64,000 nt of DNA from positions 2,272,089 to 2,336,088 of the forward strand of contig NZ_MSCI01000002.1 of assembly GCF_002954585.1 (NCBI RefSeq). The letters run 5' to 3'. Below are positions 25,982-35,305 of the stretch, in pieces. The translations under genes were made by a program, and so were the position numbers. Each line of letters starts with the position of its first letter. The stretch's first letter is position 1. This stretch comes from Vibrio chagasii. GTDB taxonomy: Bacteria > Pseudomonadota > Gammaproteobacteria > Enterobacterales > Vibrionaceae. The notes beneath the pieces were generated by a model. The model was not told the origin of the DNA. It saw only the letters and a list, made by a program, of their open reading frames with translations, and ran no database searches.

Positions 25982-26194
25982 ATGACACAAGCAAATAACC
26001 CACTTCACGGCATTACACTGCAAAAACTGCTAACAGAATTGGTAGAACATTACGGTTGGGAAGAGTTGAGCTACATGGTAAATATCAACTGCTTCAAAAA
26101 GGACCCAAGCATCAAATCGAGCTTAAAGTTTCTGCGAAAAACAGAATGGGCGCGAACTAAAGTTGAGCAAATCTATATCGACCTAAAACGCTAA
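25982..26194 (+). CDS. VF530-family (DUF2132) DNA-binding protein
   Basis: A 70-residue protein of the family whose structure was solved for Vibrio fischeri VF530; it has a compact helical fold proposed to bind DNA. The family pattern NPLHGITLQKLLTELVEHYGWEELSYMVNINCFKKDPSIKSSLKFLRKTEWAR is evident. The length is normal for the family. Its ribosome site is weak (GACGAGTAAACCTC). The gene stands alone between an acyl-CoA synthetase and fusA2. Biological role unknown. Confidence 0.88.
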   Translation: MTQANNPLHGITLQKLLTELVEHYGWEELSYMVNINCFKKDPSIKSSLKFLRKTEWARTKVEQIYIDLKR

Positions 26195-26277
26195 TATCTG
26201 CTCCCTAAATCGCTCCAATTCCCCGTAGTTCCCTCGCGGGGATTATCCCCTGTGTCTACTTTTTAGGGGCCACATCA

Positions 26278-26319
<42 letters not shown>

Positions 26320-26338
26320 ACTGTGATTTCCATAAAAC

Positions 26339-26371
26339 AAAAGCCCCGCAAGCTTTCACTTGCGGGGCTTT
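26339..26371 (-). terminator. Terminator after fusA2
   Basis: AAAGCCCCGCAAG/CTTGCGGGGCTTT, a long stem with A- and T-rich flanks, 26 bases past the stop of the elongation factor gene. It may also stop transcription from the plus side. Confidence 0.92.
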
Positions 26372-26396
26372 AAAACTAATTAAATTCTAAAAACAA

Positions 26397-28484
26397 TTAC
26401 TTGTTTTCTTTCTCTTCTTTAGCTTTTGCGATTACTTCTTCAGCAACGTTTGCTGGACATGGTGCGTAGTGTGCGAATTCCATAGAGAATTGACCACGAC
26501 CAGAAGTAATTGTACGTAGGTGACCGATGTAACCAAACATTTCTGATAGAGGTACGTCAGCTTTAATACGTACGCCAGTAGCACCAGCTTGTTGGTCTTT
26601 GATCATACCACGACGACGGTTAAGGTCACCGATTACGTCACCAACGTGATCTTCTGGAGTGAACACGTCAACGTTCATGATTGGCTCAAGAAGTTGCGCG
26701 CCAGCTTTTGGCATAGATTGACGGAATGCGCCTTTCGCTGCGATTTCGAATGCGATTGCAGACGAGTCAACTGCGTGGAAGCCACCGTCGAATAGTTCAA
26801 CTTCAACGTCTAGAGTTGGGAAGCCAGCAAGAACACCGTTATCCATCATAGACTCGAAGCCTTTCTCTACTGCAGGCCAGAATTCTTTAGGTACGTTACC
26901 ACCAACAACTGTTGAAGAGAACGTGAAGCCAGAGTTTGGCTCACCTGGTTTGATGCGGTAGTCGATCTTACCGAACTGACCTGAACCACCAGATTGCTTC
27001 TTGTGCGTGTAGCTATCTTCAATCGCTTGAGTGATAGTTTCACGGTAAGCTACTTGTGGAGCACCTACAGTTAGCTCAACGCCGTATGTACGCTTAAGGA
27101 TGTCTACCTTGATGTCTAGGTGAAGTTCACCCATACCTTTCAGGATAGTTTCACCTGAATCTTCGTCAGTCTCAACTTGGAAAGATGGATCTTCTGCAAC
27201 CATCTTACCGATAGCGATACCCATCTTCTCAGTAGAACCTTTATCTTTAGGCGCTACAGCGATAGAGATTACTGGCTCTGGGAAGATCATTGGCTCTAGA
27301 GTACATTCGTGCTTAGGATCACATAGAGTGTGACCAGTTTGAACGTTCTTCATACCAACAACTGCGATGATGTCACCAGCTTGAGCTTCAGTTAGCTCGT
27401 TACGGTCATCAGCTTGCATCTCAACCATACGGCCGATACGCTCAGTCTTACCAGTTGCAGCGTTAAGGATAGTATCACCCTTCTTCATGCGACCAGAGTA
27501 GATACGGATGAACGTTAGTGCACCGAAACGGTCGTCCATGATCTTAAATGCTAGAGCACGTAGTGGCTCATCTGCAGATACAGTTGCAACTTCACCAGTT
27601 GGTTCGCCAGTCTCTTTATCAGTTAGAGGCTGTGGATCAACTTCAGTTGGAGCTGGTAGGTAATCTACAACAGCGTCTAGTACTAGCTGAACACCCTTGT
27701 TCTTAAATGCAGAACCACAGAATGTTGGGAAGAATGCTAGGTCACGAGTACCTTTACGGATACAACGCTTGATGTCTTCGATAGAAGGCTCTTCACCTTC
27801 CATGTAAGCTTCCATTAGATCATCGTCTTGCTCAACAGCAGTTTCGATTAGCTCTTCACGGTATTGCTCAACATCATCAACCATGTCAGCTGGGATGTCT
27901 TGGATTTCGTAGTTTTCTGGAAGACCAGAGTCGTCCCATACGTAAGCTTTACGGCTTAGTAGGTCTACAACACCAACGAAGTCGTCTTCACGACCGATTG
28001 GTAGAACCATAACTAGTGGGTTTGCACCTAGAACGTTTTTAACTTGGTCAACAACGTTGTAGAAGTCTGCGCCCATACGGTCTAGTTTGTTAACGAAGAT
28101 CAGACGAGATACTTCTGATTCGTTAGCGTAACGCCAGTTAGTTTCTGATTGTGGTTCAACACCACCAGAACCACAGAATACACCAACACCGCCATCAAGA
28201 ACTTTAAGAGAACGGTATACTTCAACTGTGAAGTCAACGTGTCCAGGAGTATCGATAACGTTTAGACGGTGACCGTTCCAGAAACAGCTTACAGCTGCTG
28301 ATTGGATAGTAATACCGCGCTCAGCTTCCTGTTCCATGAAGTCAGTCGTTGATTCGCCGTCATGTACTTCACCAGTCTTGTGGATTTGACCAGTTAGCTT
28401 AAGGATACGCTCAGTGGTAGTTGTTTTACCCGCATCAACGTGCGCGAAAATACCAATGTTTCTGTATTTCGATAAATCTGCCAT
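26397..28484 (-). CDS. fusA: Elongation factor G, second copy type
   Basis: EF-G is the GTPase that drives ribosomal translocation and, with RRF, ribosome recycling. The 695-residue protein has all five domains: G1 AHVDAGKTTTTERILKLTG near residue 14, G2 ERGITIQSAA, G3 DTPGHVDFT, G4 NKLDRMGADF, and domain IV with GKIDYRIKPGEPNSGF and GFPTLDVEVELFDGGFHAVDSS. It is not in the str operon (no rpsL, rpsG or tuf near) and sits beside radA, the place of the second EF-G gene of V. cholerae. Whether it is specialised for translocation or recycling, as in some two-EF-G bacteria, cannot be read from sequence. Confidence 0.92.
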   Translation of the reverse strand: MADLSKYRNIGIFAHVDAGKTTTTERILKLTGQIHKTGEVHDGESTTDFMEQEAERGITIQSAAVSCFWNGHRLNVIDTPGHVDFTVEVYRSLKVLDGGVGVFCGSGGVEPQSETNWRYANESEVSRLIFVNKLDRMGADFYNVVDQVKNVLGANPLVMVLPIGREDDFVGVVDLLSRKAYVWDDSGLPENYEIQDIPADMVDDVEQYREELIETAVEQDDDLMEAYMEGEEPSIEDIKRCIRKGTRDLAFFPTFCGSAFKNKGVQLVLDAVVDYLPAPTEVDPQPLTDKETGEPTGEVATVSADEPLRALAFKIMDDRFGALTFIRIYSGRMKKGDTILNAATGKTERIGRMVEMQADDRNELTEAQAGDIIAVVGMKNVQTGHTLCDPKHECTLEPMIFPEPVISIAVAPKDKGSTEKMGIAIGKMVAEDPSFQVETDEDSGETILKGMGELHLDIKVDILKRTYGVELTVGAPQVAYRETITQAIEDSYTHKKQSGGSGQFGKIDYRIKPGEPNSGFTFSSTVVGGNVPKEFWPAVEKGFESMMDNGVLAGFPTLDVEVELFDGGFHAVDSSAIAFEIAAKGAFRQSMPKAGAQLLEPIMNVDVFTPEDHVGDVIGDLNRRRGMIKDQQAGATGVRIKADVPLSEMFGYIGHLRTITSGRGQFSMEFAHYAPCPANVAEEVIAKAKEEKENK

Positions 28485-28720
28485 TGTCTTACTCTGTTAA
28501 TAGGATATAAAATGCGCGCAGAGTATATCACAATCTGTGAAGACTGATAGCTTTGCATGCATTTGAGACTAAAAAACTTTTGCCTTTCCACAATAAGAAA
28601 GGAAAAGTGCTCTGTAGAAACAACCTAAGCGGTTGTTAATTTTAATATTGGGCTCGCAGAAAGACGATTAGCAAACCCAATTTGATTTGCTGCTGTATAG
28701 ATTAGCCTAACTTAGCTTTA

Positions 28721-30100
28721 TTACAACTCATCAAAAGCACTAATTGCTTCTGACAGCTTTTTCACTCCGTGGATTTGCATCCCTGGAATACCACCTTTCG
28801 GCATATTAGCTGCAGGAACAATCGCTTTCTTAAAGCCATGTTTAAATGCTTCGTTTAGACGCTCTTGTCCACTTGGTACAGGACGAATCTCTCCCGCTAG
28901 ACCTACTTCACCAAAAACCACCACATCTTTAGGCAGTGCGCGGTCTCTGAAACTAGAAAGTAATGCCATGACTAATGCTAGGTCAGCACTGGTTTCGGTT
29001 ACTTTAACACCACCGACGACATTCACAAACACATCTTGGTCGGCCATTTGCAGTCCGCCATGTTTATGCAGCACGGCGAGTAATAAAGAGAGACGGTTTT
29101 GCTCAAGACCAACTGCGACTCGGCGAGGGTTCGCCAACTGGGAGTAATCCACCAGCGCTTGGATCTCAACAAGCAGTGGACGTGTACCTTCCCATACCAC
29201 CATCACTGAACTGCCTGACGTTTCTTCTTCGCCACGAGACAAGAATATAGCCGATGGGTTGCTGACTTCTTTTAGCCCTTGGCCTGTCATAGCAAACACA
29301 CCCAGCTCATTCACTGCACCAAAACGGTTCTTATGGCTGCGTAATGTTCTGAAGCGGCTGTCTGTTCCGCCATCTAACAAAACTGAACAGTCAATAATGT
29401 GCTCAAGCACTTTAGGGCCTGCCAGCGTACCATCTTTAGTTACGTGTCCTACTAGAAAAATAGCCACGTTATTCTGCTTAGCAAAACGAGTCAGTGCCGT
29501 CGCTGACTCACGAACCTGAGCCACACTACCTGGTGAAGATTGAACATCAGCGACATGCATTACTTGGATTGAGTCGATGACCATGATCTTAGGCTGTTCT
29601 TTTTCAGCCACCTGACAGATTTTGTCGACATTGGTTTCAGAGAGCATCTTTAAGTGCTCTTTTGGCAAACCAAGACGTGAGGCACGCATCGCGACCTGCT
29701 GTAACGATTCCTCACCGGTTACATATAAAGTAGGAAGTTGAGAAGAAAGCAGACACATGGTTTGTAGCAGTAGTGTCGATTTACCCGCACCTGGATTACC
29801 ACCAATAAGAATCGCAGCACCCGGCACCACACCACCACCAAGTACGCGGTCTAGCTCTTTAAAGCCACTACTAAAACGAGGCACTTCCTGTAGATCAATT
29901 TCCGACAGGGTTTGAACGCTAGACTCGGTCGCGCTACCTGCATAACCAGTTAATCTTTCATTGCGTGCTACCTGAGGTGAAGCGGCTAACCTAACTTCGG
30001 TAATTGTGTTCCAAGCACCACACGCATTGCACTGTCCTTGCCAACGTGGAAAGTCAGCACCACAGTCATTACACACATAAGCTCGCTTTGCCTTAGCCAT
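28721..30100 (-). CDS. radA: DNA repair protein RadA
   Basis: RadA is a RecA-like ATPase and branch-migration helicase in recombinational repair. The N-terminal zinc finger is CNDCGADFPRWQGQCNACGAW; the Walker A motif GGNPGAGKSTLL is near residue 100; the RadA-specific KNRFG motif occurs in HKNRFGAVNELGVF near 255; and a Lon-protease-like domain follows (from about 290). The length, 459 residues, is close to E. coli RadA (460). The start has GAGG at the right spacing. The serB-radA neighbourhood is as in E. coli, with the PilZ gene inserted between them here. Confidence 0.96.
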   Translation of the reverse strand: MAKAKRAYVCNDCGADFPRWQGQCNACGAWNTITEVRLAASPQVARNERLTGYAGSATESSVQTLSEIDLQEVPRFSSGFKELDRVLGGGVVPGAAILIGGNPGAGKSTLLLQTMCLLSSQLPTLYVTGEESLQQVAMRASRLGLPKEHLKMLSETNVDKICQVAEKEQPKIMVIDSIQVMHVADVQSSPGSVAQVRESATALTRFAKQNNVAIFLVGHVTKDGTLAGPKVLEHIIDCSVLLDGGTDSRFRTLRSHKNRFGAVNELGVFAMTGQGLKEVSNPSAIFLSRGEEETSGSSVMVVWEGTRPLLVEIQALVDYSQLANPRRVAVGLEQNRLSLLLAVLHKHGGLQMADQDVFVNVVGGVKVTETSADLALVMALLSSFRDRALPKDVVVFGEVGLAGEIRPVPSGQERLNEAFKHGFKKAIVPAANMPKGGIPGMQIHGVKKLSEAISAFDEL

Positions 30101-30261
30101 AAAACCTCAATAATTTAACCAGTTACACAATGATGTTGTCAATTTGTGACTTATTTGACCGTACGGGTGCAAATAAACGTTGCAGTCATACCACTTATAT
30201 TTAAAGATCGATTTAAACTAGTCGATAACATAAATGTACCGTCCATTCTAACAAGAAAAGT

Positions 30262-32610
30262 ATGCAGCAATCTGAAATTCTATCTGTAGCAGAGCGTCTT
30301 ATCCCGGCTTATCACGCCGAAGATTTCGAATTCCTTCTTTCTCAAATGACAGAAGGTGAATCGCCGTCTCTGAAACTACTCGTTAAAATGGAACTGAATC
30401 GTATCATGGCTCCGTGTACAAAGAGCATTGATTTACGCGGACGTATCGATAATGAGTGTCGTCAATTCACACTCGATGGCCGAAAACACTGGCTCGACGA
30501 CATCGCTTTAAATGCCTATCAACGTGGTACAAAAAAATTCAAAGGCTACACCGAAGGGGCTTGGGAGCTAGTTATGGCGCCAAGAATTCAGCCTCTGCGT
30601 AGTGTGGTTAAGAGTGCGTCTCAAAGTAATCAAGGCATCACCAGCGCCAACAGCCCCTATGAAGCTGAAGCTATAAACCTTGGTTATGACTTAAAGCGTC
30701 AAGAGAACCGACTCAAGATAAGCTCACAGGTTGAAATCACCACATCTAAAGGGCAAAGCCTGCACGGTGTTACGGTTGATATCTCACCTTCAGGTGCAAA
30801 ATTCAAAGTACCGAGCGCCTTTCGCTATAACCTAGGCGAGATCATTAGCGTCAAGTTCACTGAACTGGTGGAAAAATCACTCGAAGCCGATGTAAACCAA
30901 GCGGTTGAATTTCGCGTTCTGGGTATTGATGATTCTTATGAAAACGACGCGGTTAAATTCCTAAGAACCATTAAGGTCAGTGACAACAATATTGTGGCTC
31001 GTTTGCTCGATGAGTCATTAAATAGCACCAGTAAGAAAACCAGTCACGAGAACCAAGATAGAATCATTCGAACTCGTACACGAGGTATCGAGCACACCTA
31101 TCTAAAGCATACTTGCAACCTTCCGCTATTTTTCAGTGGCAGTGAGCTCAAGCTCGCCTTGCTTACGGATAACAACCATCCGCTATGGCAATACTGGCAT
31201 GACGAACGAAACCAACAAGCTCTCGGAACTCTGTTCAACGAGCAACGCATGAACTTACTGGCGAAGCCCGGTGTGAAAGGTACCAGCAATGTTATCTACT
31301 CGTTTACTCACGAACATCAAAATAAGACGCTGTTCTATTCGATGATGTTACCTGAAGCGACTCGTGAACAAAGACAACTGTTCTGGCACATTGGTGGTAA
31401 GCGTAAAAGCTGGAAGGCATTCAAGTTCTCTGTTTTTGAGCTATCAGAAACAGAACGGCAAGCTTTAGCTAAGCATTCAGACACACTAGCGCAAAGTTCA
31501 GCACAACTGACGCATTGCGGTATCTTGCAAGAGATTGGCGATCACGAAAGTGCCGCGGATTACCTATTGAGTGAAAAGCCTCGAGTTCCAAGCAGTGAAT
31601 TGAATTGCTTCCGTCATCCTCGTGCTGTGGTTGGTAACATACAAAGCATCTACTTTGACTCACAAACTCGACGTAAAGAACCTAGATATCAATTTAAGTC
31701 TCCGTTACAGCTCACCTCACAAGACGGCGCAGCGGCAAACGGTCACACCTTAGATATCTCGAAACGTGGGTTGAGCATTACTCTTGAGTACCCGATGATA
31801 CTCAAGATCAACGACCCAGTGATCGTGAATTTCAATGAGCTACAGCTTTACGATAAGAACCTGCCATTAAGCACAGTGCCTTACCACGTGATTCGTGTGA
31901 GCCCGAATGGACGCAATGTCCAATTGGTGATTGCTGAGAACGCTAAGACAATGCGCACCATCGCGTTCCTAAATGAGCTTATCGATCAAAACCAAAGTAA
32001 GCTGATTAAGAAAAGAGAGATACTGCCAACGAACTCCTTGCTTGAGTCGCTGCACAATATTTTGTTGAGCAAGATGGTGAGCACCCCTATCTTCATTGAT
32101 AAACCAAGCTCAACACTGCGCTGTAAGATCATTGGTGTGAATTTCCCGCTGAATAAGCACCTGACTCTACTGGCGAAACTGGGTCACAACCAAAAGTTCT
32201 CATTGGAGCCTATCTTTAAAGGCCACACCAACTCGCTACTGGCTGAGCCACTAAAGAGAATTGAAGGTGCAGAGCCTAAACACCACGACGTTTATATCGC
32301 TGCGGTAAAGTTCGGCGACAAGATCCAATCAGTACATACGAAGTTGGTGAAAGACTTTGCCTCGGCAAAAGAAAGAATCTTATTCATTAAGAAAGCGCAG
32401 CACCTAGGTGATGTGTATGTACTTCGTGTTACGACAGCGCCAATCTTTAATCCATTGACCACCTTGTTCCAATCGGATTTAGAAGAGCTTGCCCGTATAA
32501 GCATGCACCAAGCGAAGAAGCTAGAAAACGAGATCACCGCGTTTATCGGTTATGGAGAGATAGAAGACATTACCGACGAAGTATTGATCCGATTGGAGCT
32601 GACTCGCTAG
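30262..32610 (+). CDS. Tandem-PilZ c-di-GMP receptor, PlzC-like
   Basis: A 782-residue protein with two complete PilZ motifs. In the first, RxxxR is R146-QEN-R150 and DxSxxG is in TVDISPSGAKF; in the second, RRKEPR near residue 470 is followed by LDISKRGLSI. Both should bind cyclic di-GMP. The N-terminal 130 residues (LSVAERLIPAYHAEDFEFLLSQ) and the central 200 and C-terminal 200 residues have no domain I recognise. V. cholerae VC2344 (PlzC), a c-di-GMP binding protein that influences motility and virulence, lies in the same radA-serB neighbourhood. It is divergent from radA and convergent with serB. Confidence 0.87.
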   Translation: MQQSEILSVAERLIPAYHAEDFEFLLSQMTEGESPSLKLLVKMELNRIMAPCTKSIDLRGRIDNECRQFTLDGRKHWLDDIALNAYQRGTKKFKGYTEGAWELVMAPRIQPLRSVVKSASQSNQGITSANSPYEAEAINLGYDLKRQENRLKISSQVEITTSKGQSLHGVTVDISPSGAKFKVPSAFRYNLGEIISVKFTELVEKSLEADVNQAVEFRVLGIDDSYENDAVKFLRTIKVSDNNIVARLLDESLNSTSKKTSHENQDRIIRTRTRGIEHTYLKHTCNLPLFFSGSELKLALLTDNNHPLWQYWHDERNQQALGTLFNEQRMNLLAKPGVKGTSNVIYSFTHEHQNKTLFYSMMLPEATREQRQLFWHIGGKRKSWKAFKFSVFELSETERQALAKHSDTLAQSSAQLTHCGILQEIGDHESAADYLLSEKPRVPSSELNCFRHPRAVVGNIQSIYFDSQTRRKEPRYQFKSPLQLTSQDGAAANGHTLDISKRGLSITLEYPMILKINDPVIVNFNELQLYDKNLPLSTVPYHVIRVSPNGRNVQLVIAENAKTMRTIAFLNELIDQNQSKLIKKREILPTNSLLESLHNILLSKMVSTPIFIDKPSSTLRCKIIGVNFPLNKHLTLLAKLGHNQKFSLEPIFKGHTNSLLAEPLKRIEGAEPKHHDVYIAAVKFGDKIQSVHTKLVKDFASAKERILFIKKAQHLGDVYVLRVTTAPIFNPLTTLFQSDLEELARISMHQAKKLENEITAFIGYGEIEDITDEVLIRLELTR

Positions 32611-32647
32611 TCACAATCCCCCGTAATATCCAAGCATCATAAAATAG

Positions 32648-32673
32648 AAAAGCAGGCCCTGAGCCTGCTTTTT
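32648..32673. terminator. Bidirectional terminator between the PilZ gene and serB
   Basis: AAAGCAGGC/GCCTGCTTT with a short loop and flanking A/T runs between convergent genes. Confidence 0.88.
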
Positions 32674-32719
32674 GTCTTTGTAATACCACACGATTAAATA
32701 ATCATGCTGTTGTGAACCT

Positions 32720-33700
32720 TTACGGTTTCGCCTGCCAGCTAATTTTTTGTTGCTTAGCCAATGCGCCAGACAAGATACACAATACCCCACCTAAGCCCGC
32801 ATAGCGCACAGCCGTTTGAGCTTGTTGCTCAACCTTTGGTTTTGCATGGAAGGCAATACCTAAACCAGCAGCACCCATCATCACCAAGTCATTCGCGCCA
32901 TCACCGACAGCCACCGTGTTATGCAGCTCCAACTCATACTCTTCAGCCAGTTCGACTAAGATATCAGCTTTGGTTTGCGCCGAAACGACATCACCTAACA
33001 CTTCACCCGTCAATTTACCCTTAACAATTTCTAAAGTATTCGACTGAGCATGATCTAGGTCTAGCGTGTCTTTTAAGTAATCAGAGAAGTAAGTAAAGCC
33101 ACCCGATGCGATCGCGGTTTTCCAACCCAGTTTGTTAAGCGTGTTCATTAGTCCCACTAAGTCAGGCATGAAAGGCAGTGACTGGCGCACTTGCTCTAGA
33201 ATCGACTCATCAGCACCTTTCAGTGCTCCAACTCGTTGGCGCAGGCTTTGTTCGAAATCTAATTCACCTTGCATAGCGCGCTCTGTAATTTCAGAGACTA
33301 ATTCACCCACTCCAGCGAGCTTGGCTATTTCATCGATACACTCGATTTGAATCGCTGTGGAATCCATATCCATCACGATCAAACCTGGCTTAGATAAATC
33401 TGGAACTTCACTAAGGCAAGCATAATCAAGCTTCAAAGCCTGTAGGATTTCTTCATGCGCTGGCGTTAGGTTGCCAGACATCAATGCCACTTCGTAATGC
33501 CCAACTTTCCACGTATCTAAAATGGTGTTGTAAGTGCCAGTGAAAAAATCGATGTCGTCGAAAGATTGCGGTGATAGGTACTCGCCGAATACAATCCAGT
33601 TGGCTTTAGCTTTAGCGAGTTGGGAAGCGAAACGAGTCTCGGGGAGTCGAGTTAATAATGTGGTATGCCTTTTCATCGGCAGGTATTTCTGAGCGTCCAT
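32720..33700 (-). CDS. serB: Phosphoserine phosphatase
   Basis: SerB dephosphorylates phosphoserine, the final step of serine synthesis. The HAD motif DMDSTAIQ has its nucleophile at D111 and acid/base at D113; motif II is SGGFTYFSDYL near 200, and motif III is AVGDGANDLVMM near 265. The N-terminal 100 residues form the ACT-like regulatory part typical of the E. coli type. The length, 326 residues, is near E. coli SerB (322). The divergent ytjB gene is the usual partner. Confidence 0.95.
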   Translation of the reverse strand: MDAQKYLPMKRHTTLLTRLPETRFASQLAKAKANWIVFGEYLSPQSFDDIDFFTGTYNTILDTWKVGHYEVALMSGNLTPAHEEILQALKLDYACLSEVPDLSKPGLIVMDMDSTAIQIECIDEIAKLAGVGELVSEITERAMQGELDFEQSLRQRVGALKGADESILEQVRQSLPFMPDLVGLMNTLNKLGWKTAIASGGFTYFSDYLKDTLDLDHAQSNTLEIVKGKLTGEVLGDVVSAQTKADILVELAEEYELELHNTVAVGDGANDLVMMGAAGLGIAFHAKPKVEQQAQTAVRYAGLGGVLCILSGALAKQQKISWQAKP

Positions 33701-33809
33701 GTGTATTATTCCTAATTAACTATGCTAAACGTTAACCTATTGCAATTTGAAAACGCAAGTCTCAATATGTCTTAATCATAACATTTGTTTATTTCAGGCC
33801 CTGTGAAAC

Positions 33810-34421
33810 ATGAATGAATCATTGTTCTCAATACGTAACGCTTTACGAATGTTAGCCCTCATTTTGTTGGCTACTATGTTCGTCGTTACGATTAAAAATA
33901 CGGTCGTGATCAGTAAGGGTAACGAGAAGATCCAAGCGAAACAGCTCGAGACACTTACTAAGCTGCTTATCTCTCAGGCTTCCCTTTCAGCCAGCAAAAT
34001 GATCGCACAACAAGACCAAGAACGACTGCTTGATCTGACCAATCAGCTATCTCAAGATCGACTGGTATTCGATACCACCATCTATGATGCTGAAGGCATT
34101 CGCCTAGCTTCAAGCGAAAAGGCACTTTCAGTTCGTGAGGTGCTTGGCCTAGATACGCCGCTTTCCACCGCAAGTATCGGTAGACAGCAGCTAGTAGAGC
34201 CAATTTACTCGAAAGAAAACACCATCATTGGTTTTATCCGCGTCACCTTTGAGACAGGTAAAATGACAGCAATATCGGACCACCACTACCGCAAAAGTGA
34301 TCGCTACATGATCGGTATGGTATTAATGGGCTTCGTCAGTGGTGTGCTGTTTATTATGTTGATTCGAAGAAGACCAACCAAATCAGGCGAGAACTTACTT
34401 CTGAAGAACGTAAATTCATAA
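33810..34421 (+). CDS. ytjB: YtjB/AhpA family membrane protein
   Basis: A 203-residue protein with two membrane segments (about residues 10-30 and 168-188) and a periplasmic loop between them containing ERLLDLTNQLSQDRLVFDTTIYDAEGIRLASS. The gene is divergent from serB as in E. coli (ytjB, also called smp). The loop resembles the extracytoplasmic portion of single-domain sensor proteins, but no cytoplasmic signalling domain follows. Function is not established. The first ATG is used; CCCTGTGAAAC upstream gives a weak ribosome site. Confidence 0.8.
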   Translation: MNESLFSIRNALRMLALILLATMFVVTIKNTVVISKGNEKIQAKQLETLTKLLISQASLSASKMIAQQDQERLLDLTNQLSQDRLVFDTTIYDAEGIRLASSEKALSVREVLGLDTPLSTASIGRQQLVEPIYSKENTIIGFIRVTFETGKMTAISDHHYRKSDRYMIGMVLMGFVSGVLFIMLIRRRPTKSGENLLLKNVNS

Positions 34422-34444
34422 ATAGCGCATTTACGTTATCCAAT

Positions 34445-34480
34445 AAAAAGCCCCGAAGCTCAGGCAGCGACGGGGCTTTT
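34445..34480. terminator. Bidirectional terminator between ytjB and deoD
   Basis: An AAAAGCCCCG/CGGGGCTTTT stem with a loop of about 15 bases containing GAAGCTCAGGCAGC. Confidence 0.85.
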
Positions 34481-34514
34481 ATTTATCTGTCGATCTATCT
34501 AATTAGATAAAGCC

Positions 34515-35237
34515 TTACGCCTCTTGGTCACCAAGAAGCACAGAATCTAATGCAATTACCATCATGTCATTGAAGGTCGTTTGACGCTCATCTGATGTAG
34601 TTTGCTCACCGGTTTTGATATGGTCTGAGACAGTACAAATCGTTAGTGCTTTCGCACCGTATTCAGCACAAACGCCGTAGATACCAGCCGCTTCCATCTC
34701 TACACCAACAATGCCGTATTTATTCATCACCTCAAACATTTCAGGAGCTGGCGTGTAAAAAAGCTCAGCAGAGAACAAGTTACCTACTTTTACATCAACA
34801 CCGCGTGCTTTAGCTGCATCTTCTGCCGCGCGAACCATTTTGTAGTCAGCAATTGCAGCAAAGTCGTGACCTTTGAAGCGAATACGATTCACTTTAGAGT
34901 CGGTACATGCCCCCATACCGATCACGACATCGCGTACTTTGATATCTTCGCTCACTGCACCACAACTACCGACACGAATGATTTTTTTCACACCAAAGTC
35001 TTTAATAAGCTCAGTCGCGTAAATCGAACAAGATGGGATACCCATACCGTGTCCCATCACCGAAACCTTACGACCTTTATAAGTACCTGTGTAACCAAAC
35101 ATATTGCGCACGTCACACACCTGAACCACGTCTTCTAAGAAGGTTTCAGCGATGTATTTAGCTCGTAGCGGATCGCCTGGCATTAGTACAACGTCAGCGA
35201 ACGCACCCATTTCAGCATTAATATGTGGAGTAGCCAT
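34515..35237 (-). CDS. deoD: Purine nucleoside phosphorylase
   Basis: DeoD phosphorolyses purine (deoxy)nucleosides to the base and (deoxy)ribose-1-phosphate. The protein (240 residues; 239 in E. coli) starts MATPHINAEMGAFADVVLMPGDPLRAKYIAETFLE, nearly the E. coli sequence. The active-site patterns GHGMGIPSCSIYATEL and EMEAAGIYG are intact, and the catalytic aspartate is in CTVSDHIKTGE. I take the internal ATG preceded by AAGGATATTTTC; the seven upstream residues of the longer frame are unlike the family. It is the last gene of the deoCABD cluster. Confidence 0.97.
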   Translation of the reverse strand: MATPHINAEMGAFADVVLMPGDPLRAKYIAETFLEDVVQVCDVRNMFGYTGTYKGRKVSVMGHGMGIPSCSIYATELIKDFGVKKIIRVGSCGAVSEDIKVRDVVIGMGACTDSKVNRIRFKGHDFAAIADYKMVRAAEDAAKARGVDVKVGNLFSAELFYTPAPEMFEVMNKYGIVGVEMEAAGIYGVCAEYGAKALTICTVSDHIKTGEQTTSDERQTTFNDMMVIALDSVLLGDQEA

Positions 35238-35269
35238 TGAAAATATCCTTAATCTCAAAACAAAAAAAG

Positions 35270-35294
35270 AAAAGAGAGGTTTCCCTCTCTTTTA
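35270..35294 (-). other. Intercistronic hairpin/attenuator between deoB and deoD
   Basis: AAAGAGAGGG/CCTCTCTTT in the 68-base gap, followed on the minus strand by CTTTTTTTG. It has the form of a terminator but must allow deoD expression, so it may reduce read-through or mark an internal promoter. Confidence 0.6.
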
Positions 35295-35305
35295 TTCATT
35301 ACCAA

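Noticed and set aside
25724..26023. Minus-strand frame overlapping the VF530 start
   Set aside because: Cysteine/phenylalanine-rich, no ribosome site, and conflicts with a recognised gene.
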